A stretch of DNA of 64,000 nucleotides, from positions 124,001-188,000 of the forward strand of contig DASSSY010000007.1 in the NCBI GenBank assembly GCA_035708205.1. The letters run 5' to 3'. Below the pieces are notes generated by a model. That model made no database searches and was not told where the DNA came from. It worked only from the letters and a program-made list of their open reading frames with translations. The stretch comes from DASSSY01 sp035708205 (GTDB lineage Bacteria; Bacteroidota; Bacteroidia; Chitinophagales; Chitinophagaceae). Position numbers and translations under genes: made by a program. Below are positions 27,141 through 36,323 of the stretch, piece by piece. Each line of letters opens with the position of its first letter. The first letter of the stretch is position 1.

Positions 27141-27770
27141 ATGATTCAAAACATCAGGCATATTATTTTTGACCTAGGAGGAGTATTGCTCAACCTGGAC
27201 ACTCAAAAAACCACGGAAGCTTTTAAAGATCTGGGTATTGCGCACTTTGCGGAATGGCAGCAACAACCTGAAGTGCAGGCTTTGTTTATTCAGTTTGAAT
27301 TAGGCCGGATAGATCGTGCAGTCTTTTTTCAAACCATCAACCGCATGTCGGGGAAAAAATTAAATCATCAGGATATGGCCCATGCCTGGAATGCCATGCT
27401 GCTGGAATTTCCCTTACGCCGGCTTCAAATCTTACAGCAATTACAAATTCATTTCGACCTCGTTTTGCTGAGCAATACCAATGAAGTGCATGAGGAATGT
27501 TTTAATACCAAACTGAAAACACAAACCGGCTTTAATAACCTTAACGTCTTTTTCGACAGGGTCTATTTTTCACACCGGTCCGGCCTGCGAAAGCCCAATC
27601 CCGAAACCTTTCAACGGGTTTTATCCGAAACCGGCTTCAAACCGGAATACAGTCTCTTTATTGACGATCTTCCCGAAAACATCGCTGCGGCCCAAGAATT
27701 AGGCGTTCAAGCGATCTGGCTGCAACCGGGCATGACCATTGAAGAGCATATTTTCAGGAATAAACCTTAG
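27141..27770 (+). CDS. HAD family hydrolase, phosphatase-like
   Basis: A 209-residue HAD-superfamily enzyme. Motif I DLGGVLLNLD has the nucleophile Asp11 (with a Gly-Gly where many have D-x-D), motif II is LLSNTNEVH, the Lys of motif III is in GLRKPNPETF, and motif IV is FIDDLPENI. The helical cap follows motif I. It resembles the YihX-type sugar-phosphate phosphatases; substrate unknown. A short inverted repeat follows the stop. Confidence 0.85.
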   Translation: MIQNIRHIIFDLGGVLLNLDTQKTTEAFKDLGIAHFAEWQQQPEVQALFIQFELGRIDRAVFFQTINRMSGKKLNHQDMAHAWNAMLLEFPLRRLQILQQLQIHFDLVLLSNTNEVHEECFNTKLKTQTGFNNLNVFFDRVYFSHRSGLRKPNPETFQRVLSETGFKPEYSLFIDDLPENIAAAQELGVQAIWLQPGMTIEEHIFRNKP

Positions 27771-27771
27771 G

Positions 27772-27803
27772 TATTCCTTTTAAATTATTAATACAAAGGA
27801 ATA
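27772..27803 (+). terminator. Possible terminator after the HAD gene
   Basis: A 9-bp inverted repeat (TATTCCTTT / AAAGGAATA) with a 14-base AT-rich loop right after the stop. No T tract; weak support. Confidence 0.35.
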
Positions 27804-27952
27804 TTCTGGCTTAACCGTCTGGCGAACTTATGTTCCGCCGGTGCATGTGCCTGGTATTATCTGGTACAAATGCCCCGGTGGACAGCATGACATTTTAAAT
27901 CAAGCATCACAAATCATGTATTTTGGACGGGATTTGCAGGCATTACGCCAAA

Positions 27953-30364
27953 TTAAAACGGGTAACCAATCGCTACATTCAGGTTCATGTTTTCCCGGCG
28001 CCAGCCGGCATCGCTCAGATGGATCTTATCAACCACCCATCCGTGGTTATCCATGATATAAGGCGCTTTCAAAGGAATAGCCCAATCAAGGCGCACCACG
28101 AGAAATCCACCCAGGTCAAGGCGCAGCCCCGCACCTGAGCTTAAAGCAATATCCTGATACAGATGATCAAATTTAAAATCAGCCCCCGGCAGAGATGGAT
28201 CCCGGTGTGCCAGCCAAATATTTCCCGCATCTGCGAAAACAGCGCCGTTGATATTGATCGCACCCGAAAAAAGTTTAATCATATTAAAACGATATTCGGC
28301 ATTCCATTCCAATTTGATATCGCCCGCCTGGTCAACAAACAATTCGTCAGCATCATTTTGATTGGGATCTCTATAACTTCCGGGGCCCAGCACACGCGGC
28401 CGCCAGCCCCGGATGCTGTAAGCGCCGCCTACAAAATATTGTTTGATATAAGGCAGAACCGTACTTCCGGCATAGGGTACGCCGATACCACCTGCAAAAC
28501 GTAAAATGAAAGAAGCGTCTCGCCTCAAGAAATATTGACGGGCGTCAAAATCCAGCCGGAAATAATGGGCGTTTGTAAAGTCTAATGGCGCATCCGCTAA
28601 GCCCGATACCCCCTTCACTGCACCCATTAACGCGCCGGCTTCTTCTAAACCCAGCTTCAGATATATATACTGCCCTTTTTTAACGCCAGCGGTATTGATG
28701 ACATATTCAATATCCTCACCCTCGATAAACGTTTCCTGGTAGCTGTTCCTGATCGCCTGGATCGTATCCATACGCTCCTGAAACGAAGGGTAAATATTTG
28801 ATAAGTGCAGCACATTAACAAATACAGGCTTCACCGACCAGGATTTCGTTGGCGTTTCCTTCCATAAATAACCAAAGCTCCCGTTAATGCTGCGCAATGA
28901 AAAATAATTGATCCGGGTCAACGAATTAATACCGGCATCAATAAAGGTGTGCGGCAGGGCCTCCCGGCTAAATCGCTGTTGATTGACCGGCAATAAAAAT
29001 TTGGGAAAGCTCAACCGGAAATTAAACCCCACGTTCCGCGAAAAAAAATAAAACTGTTGCAGGAAAGGAAGGCCTTCCGTTTTATTCTGTCCAAGTTCCA
29101 AGCCATAGGATAAAGTTGTGGTTAGCTGGTTAGCGCCTTTCAAAAAATTATTATCGGTGACCGAAACATTCGCAGCTGTTCCAACGGCATACAAATCACC
29201 TCCCGAAATCTCCACATTCGTTTGAAAATTATATTTTTCATTTGGCGTCATCAGGACATAGCAATTCAACAAATGTCCCGTGCTGTCGCCTGGTACACCG
29301 ATCATATACAGGCGCACGTACTGGAAAATACCCAGATCATTAAGTTGTCTCAGGGTTTGATTATAATCACTTTGGGCGTATAACCGGCCCGGCCGGATAA
29401 AAATTTTCTTGTCTAAGATACCCGTGTTGACTTTTTGATCATGAAAACGAAATTCAAGACCCTCATAATAAACCGGCTTATAATTTGCCGAATCAATACC
29501 CAGGCTGTCATTAAAATCCGGGAAAACGATTACTTTATTAAAACGGTATTTTTGAAAGGCGTTTGGTTCCTCGTTGGGATGGATGATGATCCGGATATTC
29601 AGCCGCTTGCTTTTATGATCAGTCGTCCCGGACATTAAGAAAGTGATGGCGCTTTCAAATGGATTGCCGGTCAGATGAAACATGCGGTTACCAAGCGTAT
29701 CTAATTCAAAGGAAATATTATCAACTGTAAATTTATAGTAACCCAGGTCCCGGATCTGATTGACCAGGCGACTGCGCTCCTCCCCGGCCAAAGTATTGCT
29801 GTAAACCGTATGGCGGCTCAGCAGCGTATTTTTTCTCAGCAAGGGGATCATTGCTCTCAAAGTAGGATCCTGGACATCAAAAAATAGGGAATCAATACGG
29901 AAACGGCGGCCGGTGTGCACACGGTACTGAACATACGCACGATGATGACGAAAATGAACGCTATCGGCTACATGCGCATAGAAATACCCCTGGTTTCTTA
30001 AAAAATCACGCATATTTTCTGTTGAAGCCGACATCAGGCTGGAATCAAAAACTACCGGTTTTTCCACAACCTTGTTCGTGATCTGGAAATTTGCCGTATC
30101 CCGCTGATATTTTTGATACCGCATGTTGTACAGCCAGAGCTTGTAAGGAAAAATATCAAACAGATAAGTGTTGGGTCTTTGCAGCTCCAGCATGCGGAGC
30201 TCATCCGCCAGAATGCCCTTTTCGGAAACGCCGACGTCCGTTTTGAGCTTCAGATTAGATTGACGTAGTAAATACTGGTCTCCGGACAAATGACGGGTGG
30301 TCGAGCAGCCGGTCAACAGACCCGAAAAGACCATCAGAATAAGAATGCCCGAAAAATATTTCAT
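27953..30364 (-). CDS. tamL: TamL-type outer membrane lipoprotein of the BamA/TamA family
   Basis: An 803-residue Omp85-family protein. The lipoprotein signal (lipobox LLTGC, Cys20) makes it the Bacteroidota version of TamA, often called TamL, which pairs with TamB for inserting selected outer-membrane proteins. N-terminal POTRA-like repeats (residues about 30-400) precede a C-terminal beta-barrel of about 400 residues that ends in a terminal Phe (VAIGYPF). Barrel features include the YFVGGAYSIRGWRPR segment, close to the VRGF-type motif of Omp85 barrels. It diverges from a SpoU methyltransferase gene 80 bp away. TamB is not in the window. Confidence 0.88.
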   Translation of the reverse strand: MKYFSGILILMVFSGLLTGCSTTRHLSGDQYLLRQSNLKLKTDVGVSEKGILADELRMLELQRPNTYLFDIFPYKLWLYNMRYQKYQRDTANFQITNKVVEKPVVFDSSLMSASTENMRDFLRNQGYFYAHVADSVHFRHHRAYVQYRVHTGRRFRIDSLFFDVQDPTLRAMIPLLRKNTLLSRHTVYSNTLAGEERSRLVNQIRDLGYYKFTVDNISFELDTLGNRMFHLTGNPFESAITFLMSGTTDHKSKRLNIRIIIHPNEEPNAFQKYRFNKVIVFPDFNDSLGIDSANYKPVYYEGLEFRFHDQKVNTGILDKKIFIRPGRLYAQSDYNQTLRQLNDLGIFQYVRLYMIGVPGDSTGHLLNCYVLMTPNEKYNFQTNVEISGGDLYAVGTAANVSVTDNNFLKGANQLTTTLSYGLELGQNKTEGLPFLQQFYFFSRNVGFNFRLSFPKFLLPVNQQRFSREALPHTFIDAGINSLTRINYFSLRSINGSFGYLWKETPTKSWSVKPVFVNVLHLSNIYPSFQERMDTIQAIRNSYQETFIEGEDIEYVINTAGVKKGQYIYLKLGLEEAGALMGAVKGVSGLADAPLDFTNAHYFRLDFDARQYFLRRDASFILRFAGGIGVPYAGSTVLPYIKQYFVGGAYSIRGWRPRVLGPGSYRDPNQNDADELFVDQAGDIKLEWNAEYRFNMIKLFSGAININGAVFADAGNIWLAHRDPSLPGADFKFDHLYQDIALSSGAGLRLDLGGFLVVRLDWAIPLKAPYIMDNHGWVVDKIHLSDAGWRRENMNLNVAIGYPF

Positions 30365-30444
30365 CTTTAAAATAATCTGCTTTTACTGGCTAAATCCGAC
30401 TGGACATTACTTAATTTGCAACCTGCAAATCGGATAAAGGTAAA

Positions 30445-31194
30445 ATGAGCCAGACACAAATAAAATTTATTCAATCACTTAGCCGGCAAAAATACAGAAA
30501 AGCCCATAATGCCTACCTTGTTGAAGGCAGTAAAAATGCCAAAGAATGGTTAGCATCCCCGGAAAAAATAAATATCATCGCCGCTCTGCCCGAATGGCTC
30601 GCCCAGCACCAGAATGAAATCGCCCAACAGCCGAAAGCAGTTATTTTACCTTTAAAAGAATTTGAACTCCAGAAAATTTCCACGCTAAAAACACCACAAT
30701 CCGTGGTTTTGGTAGTTGAAAAACCGGAACAAACAGATATTAAAATCCCGAAAAACAGGTGGAGCCTTTATTTAGAAGAAATAAAAGACCCCGGCAACAT
30801 GGGCACCATTATCCGCATTGCCGACTGGTTTGGCGTTCAACAGATCTTTTATTCCGAGAATTGTGTGGAGATTTATAACCCGAAAGTCGTGCAGGCCAGC
30901 ATGGGCAGCCTTATCAGGGTGGCCACCATGCCCTGCCCCGCCGAACAGCTCTATAATGAAACATCTGCTGATAATTTACCGCTTTATGCCGCCAGCCTTG
31001 AAGGAAGGAATTTAAAAAACTGCCAACCAGACCGCCTTCGGCCAGGCATCATTGCCATGGGTAATGAATCTTTAGGCCTTTCCCGGGCATTGCAAGATCA
31101 TGCTCACTTTAAATTAAAGATCCCCGGTAAAGGCCAGGCCGAATCCTTAAACGTCGCGGTGGCCACAGGAATCCTATGTTCCTGGCTAACGTGA
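30445..31194 (+). CDS. TrmH/SpoU family RNA 2'-O-methyltransferase
   Basis: A 249-residue SPOUT-class methyltransferase that modifies ribose 2'-OH in rRNA or tRNA with S-adenosylmethionine. An N-terminal substrate-binding segment (residues about 1-100) precedes the knot domain with motif 1 PGNMGTIIRIADWFG, motif 2 IAMGNESLGLS and motif 3 AESLNVAVATGIL. The exact target nucleotide cannot be predicted. It is divergent from tamL, an arrangement common in Bacteroidota, and is followed by a long inverted repeat. Confidence 0.9.
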   Translation: MSQTQIKFIQSLSRQKYRKAHNAYLVEGSKNAKEWLASPEKINIIAALPEWLAQHQNEIAQQPKAVILPLKEFELQKISTLKTPQSVVLVVEKPEQTDIKIPKNRWSLYLEEIKDPGNMGTIIRIADWFGVQQIFYSENCVEIYNPKVVQASMGSLIRVATMPCPAEQLYNETSADNLPLYAASLEGRNLKNCQPDRLRPGIIAMGNESLGLSRALQDHAHFKLKIPGKGQAESLNVAVATGILCSWLT

Positions 31195-31214
31195 AAACGA
31201 GGGATTATTAAGCG

Positions 31215-31260
31215 GCTTTTGACTGCTAGCCCCAATTGCAAATGGCTAAAAGTCAAAAGC
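31215..31260. terminator. Inverted repeat between the methyltransferase and hydrolase genes
   Basis: A perfect 10-bp outer stem (GCTTTTGACT / AGTCAAAAGC) with a 5-bp inner stem (TAGCC / GGCTA). It lies exactly between two convergent genes, so a bidirectional terminator is plausible, but neither strand has a long T tract. Confidence 0.5.
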
Positions 31261-31901
31261 TAATCAATCAGCCGGTGCAAAATCCCGCTCACCTCTGCGG
31301 CGCGGGTCACCAGCATAAAATGACCGGCGTCCTCCACTGAAATATCAGCCTGTACATAGCGATATGGCAAAACCCTGTCGACGGTCCCGTGAATATGTAC
31401 AAGATTTGGCGGAATAAAATCATTTTGCCAGCGGGTAATGACCTTCATGGCCCAGGCCAGAAAATCCAGATCGGTCGCCTGGATAATTTCAGATAACAAC
31501 TGTTTATCTTCCCGGCGCTCCGCACCAAATAACCAATAATAAAACGACATGGGCTTCAATATCCAGTGTGTCGGCACAAAAGCATAAGCGGAAACCTGGC
31601 CGGCTAAGCGAAACCAGGGCGGCAATTCGTCTTTGTTCTTTACAGAAGCCAGAATAATTACTTTGGCTGCAGGTATCAACCGGGCCAGCTCAATGGCCAT
31701 CATACCGCCAAATGAATAGCCTACCAGAACGGGATTCGTGCCTTCTATCTGTAGCAACAACCTTTGGGCATAAGCTTCGATTGGCTCATTGTCCGCCGGT
31801 GATATCCATTGAATAAAATGATGGTTCCAGCCTTTAAGATCAAGAAACTGAAACGCCCGTTCATCGGCACCCAGGCCGCTTATAAACCAAACGTCTTTCA
31901 C
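31260..31901 (-). CDS. Alpha/beta hydrolase
   Basis: A 213-residue alpha/beta hydrolase. The nucleophile is the Ser in VGYSFGGM, the Asp is probably in HGTVDRVLP and the His in DAGHFML, so a full triad can be assigned. No signal peptide is present, so it acts in the cytoplasm. Substrate unknown. The stop codon shares its first base with the preceding inverted repeat, and asnS lies 34 bp upstream on the same strand, so it may be the second gene of an asnS transcript. Confidence 0.82.
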   Translation of the reverse strand: MKDVWFISGLGADERAFQFLDLKGWNHHFIQWISPADNEPIEAYAQRLLLQIEGTNPVLVGYSFGGMMAIELARLIPAAKVIILASVKNKDELPPWFRLAGQVSAYAFVPTHWILKPMSFYYWLFGAERREDKQLLSEIIQATDLDFLAWAMKVITRWQNDFIPPNLVHIHGTVDRVLPYRYVQADISVEDAGHFMLVTRAAEVSGILHRLID

Positions 31902-31935
31902 GGTACTAATATACCGAAAATATGTTTATCAACAA

Positions 31936-33366
31936 CTAAAAAGCGACATTCTGGGGCGTGCGCGGGAACGGGATAACATCGCGAATATTACTCATGCCTG
32001 TAGCAAACAGGACCATTCGTTCAAAGCCAAGTCCAAAGCCAGCATGGGGTGCCGTTCCGAAACGGCGGGTATCCAGATACCAATACATTTCTTCTGCCGG
32101 GACATGCATCTCTTTCATTCTTTGGGTCAGCGTCTCTAAACGCTCTTCCCGCTGTGAGCCTCCGACTATTTCGCCAATACCGGGCGCCAGGATATCCATG
32201 GCTGCTACTGTTTTACCGTCATCATTCAAACGCATATAGAATGCCTTGATATCTTTTGGATAATCGGTAACGATGACCGGACGTTTGAAATGTTTTTCTA
32301 CCAGAAAGCGCTCATGCTCACTTTGCAAATCGATACCCCAGGTCACATCATACTTGAATTGTTTCTTTTTATAAGGTTTTGATTGCAACAGGATGTCGAT
32401 AGCCTGTGTATAAGTAATGCGTTCAAATTCATTTCCGATCACAAAATTGAGCTTTTCCAGCAAACCCAATTCGCTGCGTTCATTCTGCGGCTTTTGCTTT
32501 TCCTCTTCCCGCTGACGATTATCTAAGAAAACCAGGTCCTCGGCATTATGTTCTAAAACATACCGGATAAGGTACTTGATGAATTCTTCGGCCAGATCAG
32601 CGTTATCTTTCAGATCATTAAAAGCCACTTCCGGCTCAATCATCCAGAATTCCGCCAAATGACGGGTGGTATTCGAGTTTTCCGCCCTGAACGTCGGCCC
32701 GAATGTATAAACTTCGCCCAGGGCCATGGCCGCCAGTTCGGCTTCCAGCTGGCCGCTCACGGTCAGGTTGGCGCTGCGGCCGAAGAAATCTTCCTGATAA
32801 TTTATTTTACCCTCTTCCGTTTTGGGAAGGTTTGTCATAGGCAGGGTCGTCACCTGGAACATTTCACCCGCGCCTTCCGCATCGGAAGCCGTGATGATGG
32901 GCGTGTGCAAATAGACGAAGCCCTTCTCATTAAAAAATTGATGAATGGCAAAAGCAAGGCTGTGCCGCACCCGGAACACGGCGCCGAAAGTATTGGTGCG
33001 AAAACGCAAATGAGCGATATCCCGCAGATATTCTAACGAGGGCCGGTTTTTGAGCTGTAAAGGAAATTCCTCAGGGTTACATTTACCAATAATCTTAAAC
33101 GTCACGGCATTCATTTCCACTTTTTGCCCTTTGCCCTGAGAAGCTATAATTTTACCGGTAGCTTCCACAGCGGCACCGGGAGTGATATTTTTCAATTCTT
33201 CTTCGGACAACAAATTATCCGGTAATACAACTTGTAAATTAGCCTGAGCCGAGCCGTCATTTACCGCCACAAAGCGACTGTTCCGGAAAGACCGTACCCA
33301 CCCTTTGACAGTGGCCTCATAACCTGTATTGTCGTTTTTTAGAATTGCACTGATTTTTGTACGCAT
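31936..33366 (-). CDS. asnS: Asparaginyl-tRNA synthetase
   Basis: Class IIb aminoacyl-tRNA synthetase that charges tRNA-Asn. The 476-residue protein has an N-terminal OB-fold anticodon-binding domain (residues about 1-110) and a catalytic domain with class II motif 1 (HQFFNEKGFVYLHTPIIT), motif 2 (FGPTFRAENSNTTRHLAEFW) and motif 3 (GFGLGFERMVLFATGM). The presence of AsnS rather than the Asp-tRNA amidation route fits Bacteroidota. An exact -7 element lies 36 bp upstream. Confidence 0.96.
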   Translation of the reverse strand: MRTKISAILKNDNTGYEATVKGWVRSFRNSRFVAVNDGSAQANLQVVLPDNLLSEEELKNITPGAAVEATGKIIASQGKGQKVEMNAVTFKIIGKCNPEEFPLQLKNRPSLEYLRDIAHLRFRTNTFGAVFRVRHSLAFAIHQFFNEKGFVYLHTPIITASDAEGAGEMFQVTTLPMTNLPKTEEGKINYQEDFFGRSANLTVSGQLEAELAAMALGEVYTFGPTFRAENSNTTRHLAEFWMIEPEVAFNDLKDNADLAEEFIKYLIRYVLEHNAEDLVFLDNRQREEEKQKPQNERSELGLLEKLNFVIGNEFERITYTQAIDILLQSKPYKKKQFKYDVTWGIDLQSEHERFLVEKHFKRPVIVTDYPKDIKAFYMRLNDDGKTVAAMDILAPGIGEIVGGSQREERLETLTQRMKEMHVPAEEMYWYLDTRRFGTAPHAGFGLGFERMVLFATGMSNIRDVIPFPRTPQNVAF

Positions 33367-33401
33367 GAAATGATGATTTTATCTCCTTGTTCAGACGGGC
33401 A

Positions 33402-33409
33402 CAAAAGTA
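33402..33409 (-). promoter_or_regulatory. Bacteroidota -7 element of asnS
   Basis: Minus-strand TACTTTTG is an exact TAnnTTTG match; a TTTA (33427-33430, minus strand) about 17 bp further up is a near match to the -33 TTTG. It sits 35 bp before the asnS start. Confidence 0.65.
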
Positions 33410-33519
33410 AGATTTCCCTGATGATTTAAAGAGAATTTTACGACAGGGGCCTATAAGGCTGATCATAATAGCCGCACACAGCCACCCGCCCGGATATATA
33501 AACCGGTATCTAAACGGTT

Positions 33520-35697
33520 ATGAGTTTAATATATTTATTGTATATTTACAACCCATGCATTCGATGCACTAGGACCATAGCCGCAATATGTTCATCTTCA
33601 TCTGGATGTCCCTTGACTCAGAAAAGAAACACACCGGATCCTGGCTTCAGGCGCCTGCCTTTTGTCTATCTTTTAATACCCTTCATTGGTGGTATTTTGT
33701 TCAGGCATTGGCTTCCTGAAGCATTGCCACTTCATACCGCTATAGGGACGCTGATCATTGTAAGCATCCTTACCGGCATCCTGTTTTCTCTTAAAAACCG
33801 GATCAGCAAAAACAGCCAAAGCATCTTGCTGTTTTACGCCTTGTTGCTTTGCGGCTATATAATTTGCCTACAAAACGACATCACCAGAAATAAAAATTGG
33901 TTCGGCTCCGACCTACAAAGTGTGACGGCCTTATCCGCAAAGGTCATCGCTCCACCGCAAAGGAAATCCAGGACCATCCTCATCAATTTGGCAGTGGAGA
34001 AGGTACGTCGCGATAATGCCTGGCAAAAAACCACCGGGCGGTTACAACTTTATGTATTTTTACAGGACAGCATACCGGAAATTAACGTCGGTGACCAATT
34101 GATTATGCCCAACAAATTAGTGGCCATCAGCAACCGGGGCAACCCATTTGAATTTGACTATGCCCGTTATCTGCAGCGCCAAGGGTTGTATTTCAAGGCT
34201 TTTTTACCGGTAAAGGATCTTTATGTCATCCACGATGAGCAGCGCCGTTCCCACTGGCTGGAACAATTCAGGAACCGACTTTTCTCTGCTATTCAAAATA
34301 ATATTGCCGATACTGCCACTATGGCGCTGACCGAAGCTACACTGCTCAACGATCGCTCATTATTGGATAACCAGATATGGCGGGCCTATTCATTGACCGG
34401 TATCGCTCACATCATCGCCATTTCAGGCATGCATGTCAGTCTATTTTTCGGCATTCTGCTGGTATTTTTATGGTGGCTGAAGGCGCCGGGCATACGCTGG
34501 TTAAAATACCTGCTGGCACTTCCCCTGATCTGGCTGTATATTGTCCTGACTAATTTTCCGCCCTCAGCGGTAAGAGCTGCTATCATGTTCTCAATCATCT
34601 TTATAGGTTTAGCCTTTCGCCGGGACGTCAATCCCTTAAACCTGCTTGCGGTCACAGGTTTTATTATCTTATGTGCCAAACCGCAATGGCTTTTTGATGC
34701 CGGCATCCAGTTATCTTTCACGGCTGTCGCTTCTATTTTCCTGTTCTTTAAGCCTATAAAAAGTTACTGGCGACCCGAATCCAAATTATTCAAAGCGCTT
34801 TGGGACCTCATTGCCCTCAGCCTTTCGGTACAGATCTTAGTCTTACCGATCGTTCTTTATTATTTCCATCAGTTCCCCCTATGGTTCCTTCCGGCCAATA
34901 TCCCGGCGGCGCTGTTCAGCTTTTTACTGATGGTCATGGCATTGCTGCTCCTCCTACTTAGCGCTTTGGGGATACCTTGCATTTGGTTAGGCGACACTAT
35001 GACTTTCATGACCCATGCCTTCCACCAGATAATCTTCACCTTATCCCGATATACGCCTCGTGGCTTCCGGAATCTTTATATTTCCGAAACGGCGTTCTGG
35101 CTTTTATTCGCTGGCATCATCACTTTATGTTTGTTTTACACCTTTAAAAAGCGCTTGTTTTGCTTTTTAAGCCTCGGCGCGTTTGCCCTGTTCTTTGCAG
35201 GCCAGGCATACACTACTATCGAGACACTGAAACAGGACCGGATAGTAGTGTACAACTGTGCTCGATACAGCATCATTGACCATTTTAAAGGTAAGAATTG
35301 TTACCCGGTCGGGGAAACAGACAGTAACGCATTGCCCAACCTGGACCAATATGTTTTATTGCCCGCGAGGCTTGGCTTTCATGCCATCCGTGTTTCCAAT
35401 AAAAAATCATCTGCTGCTATTGTAAAAATAAAGGGAAAAAGAGTGCTGATCCTCCCAGCCCATCTCGACCTGAGCGGCCGGGATAGCTTTAGTGTTAATT
35501 TTCTTATTGTGTCTCATCAGTGCAGCTTTCAACCGGAGCAATGGCAAGCGGTCTTTCATCCTCAAAAAATCATCCTGGATAGTAGTCTTCCACGCTACAA
35601 AGCCCGGAGATGGAGACAAAAGTTAGCGACCTTGGGCCTTATGGTTCATAATGTTCAGGAAGACGGCGCATGGATTTTCCCGGAAGCATTTCAATAA
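33520..35697 (+). CDS. ComEC/Rec2-type membrane protein
   Basis: A ComEC/Rec2-family protein, the channel that moves single-stranded DNA across the inner membrane during natural transformation. It has a DUF4131 N-terminal part (residues about 75-230) and the Competence domain of multiple membrane helices (about 255-545, with AHIIAISGMHVSLFFGILL and PPSAVRAAIMFSIIF). The C-terminal metallo-beta-lactamase domain of Gram-positive ComEC is missing, as is common in this phylum. The first 31 codons look non-coding; a TTG at 33613 (694 residues) is a good alternative start. Competence in this organism is not shown by this gene alone. Confidence 0.85.
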   Translation: MSLIYLLYIYNPCIRCTRTIAAICSSSSGCPLTQKRNTPDPGFRRLPFVYLLIPFIGGILFRHWLPEALPLHTAIGTLIIVSILTGILFSLKNRISKNSQSILLFYALLLCGYIICLQNDITRNKNWFGSDLQSVTALSAKVIAPPQRKSRTILINLAVEKVRRDNAWQKTTGRLQLYVFLQDSIPEINVGDQLIMPNKLVAISNRGNPFEFDYARYLQRQGLYFKAFLPVKDLYVIHDEQRRSHWLEQFRNRLFSAIQNNIADTATMALTEATLLNDRSLLDNQIWRAYSLTGIAHIIAISGMHVSLFFGILLVFLWWLKAPGIRWLKYLLALPLIWLYIVLTNFPPSAVRAAIMFSIIFIGLAFRRDVNPLNLLAVTGFIILCAKPQWLFDAGIQLSFTAVASIFLFFKPIKSYWRPESKLFKALWDLIALSLSVQILVLPIVLYYFHQFPLWFLPANIPAALFSFLLMVMALLLLLLSALGIPCIWLGDTMTFMTHAFHQIIFTLSRYTPRGFRNLYISETAFWLLFAGIITLCLFYTFKKRLFCFLSLGAFALFFAGQAYTTIETLKQDRIVVYNCARYSIIDHFKGKNCYPVGETDSNALPNLDQYVLLPARLGFHAIRVSNKKSSAAIVKIKGKRVLILPAHLDLSGRDSFSVNFLIVSHQCSFQPEQWQAVFHPQKIILDSSLPRYKARRWRQKLATLGLMVHNVQEDGAWIFPEAFQ

Positions 35698-35789
35698 TGT
35701 GAAAAGTCCCCTGCTGGCGCAGACCTTCTCATATTACGGCCTAACCAGGCCTCTCACACCTTGTACCGTTCTGTCTCAACCCAAAGGCA

Positions 35790-35828
35790 AAGAATACCCG
35801 TGTGCTTTTTGGGCACACGGGTATTCTT
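35790..35828. terminator. Strong bidirectional terminator between comEC and the EF-hand gene
   Basis: A perfect 16-bp stem (left arm AAGAATACCCGTGTGC) with a 7-base loop TTTTTGG, placed between two convergent genes. The A/T-rich outer ends allow function in both directions. Confidence 0.75.
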
Positions 35829-35843
35829 TATATGCCGTCCCTT

Positions 35844-36323
35844 TTAAAACAGGCTTTTAATATCATTCATGTCCACATCGCCATCCTTATCTTTATCCAG
35901 CCCCAGCTTACCACTAATATTGCTAATGGTGCTGCCTAAGCTGCCACTGCCAAAAGAGGACAATAGCCCGTTCAGATTAAAGTCACTACTGCTGCCCAGC
36001 ACCTTGTTCAAAACGGAGGGGATCAAGGACGAAGCCACACCGGAAGCAGCCGCGCTGTCCAAACCGAATTTCTTCCTCAGGCTGGATACCATATTGCTTT
36101 GAATTTGCTGTGTGGCCGGGTGTGTGGCACTGTCCTGGCCGTTTTGAACTTGTTGCGCCAATTCCTGTAATTGCCCGTTTTGCGCCATTTGCTGCATACC
36201 GTCCTGAATAACCTGTTGCGCTTCACTCATGACTGCTTCATTTTGCTCGTTTGGCACTGCCTGGTTGTTGATAACAGCCTGCTGGCCGAAGCCTTTGATC
36301 AGATCCTGAAATTGTTCTAACAT
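35844..36323 (-). CDS. DUF937-like protein with a C-terminal EF-hand
   Basis: A 159-residue, Gln- and Ser-rich soluble protein without a signal peptide. The first part (QAVINNQAVPNEQNEAV) resembles DUF937 proteins of Bacteroidota. Residues 143-154 form a canonical EF-hand loop: Asp at positions 1, 3, 5, 9 and 12, Gly at 6 and Val at 8, so calcium binding is likely. An isolated EF-hand at the very C terminus is unusual for this family. Function unknown. It is transcribed away from rpoB. Confidence 0.68.
   Translation of the reverse strand: MLEQFQDLIKGFGQQAVINNQAVPNEQNEAVMSEAQQVIQDGMQQMAQNGQLQELAQQVQNGQDSATHPATQQIQSNMVSSLRKKFGLDSAAASGVASSLIPSVLNKVLGSSSDFNLNGLLSSFGSGSLGSTISNISGKLGLDKDKDGDVDMNDIKSLF

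Noticed and set aside
27804..27952. Intergenic segment after the HAD gene
   Set aside because: Imperfect repeats only; no gene, RNA or promoter that I can support.
31215..31260. Inverted repeat considered as an attachment site for a mobile element
   Set aside because: Single copy, located between convergent genes and best explained as a hairpin terminator.
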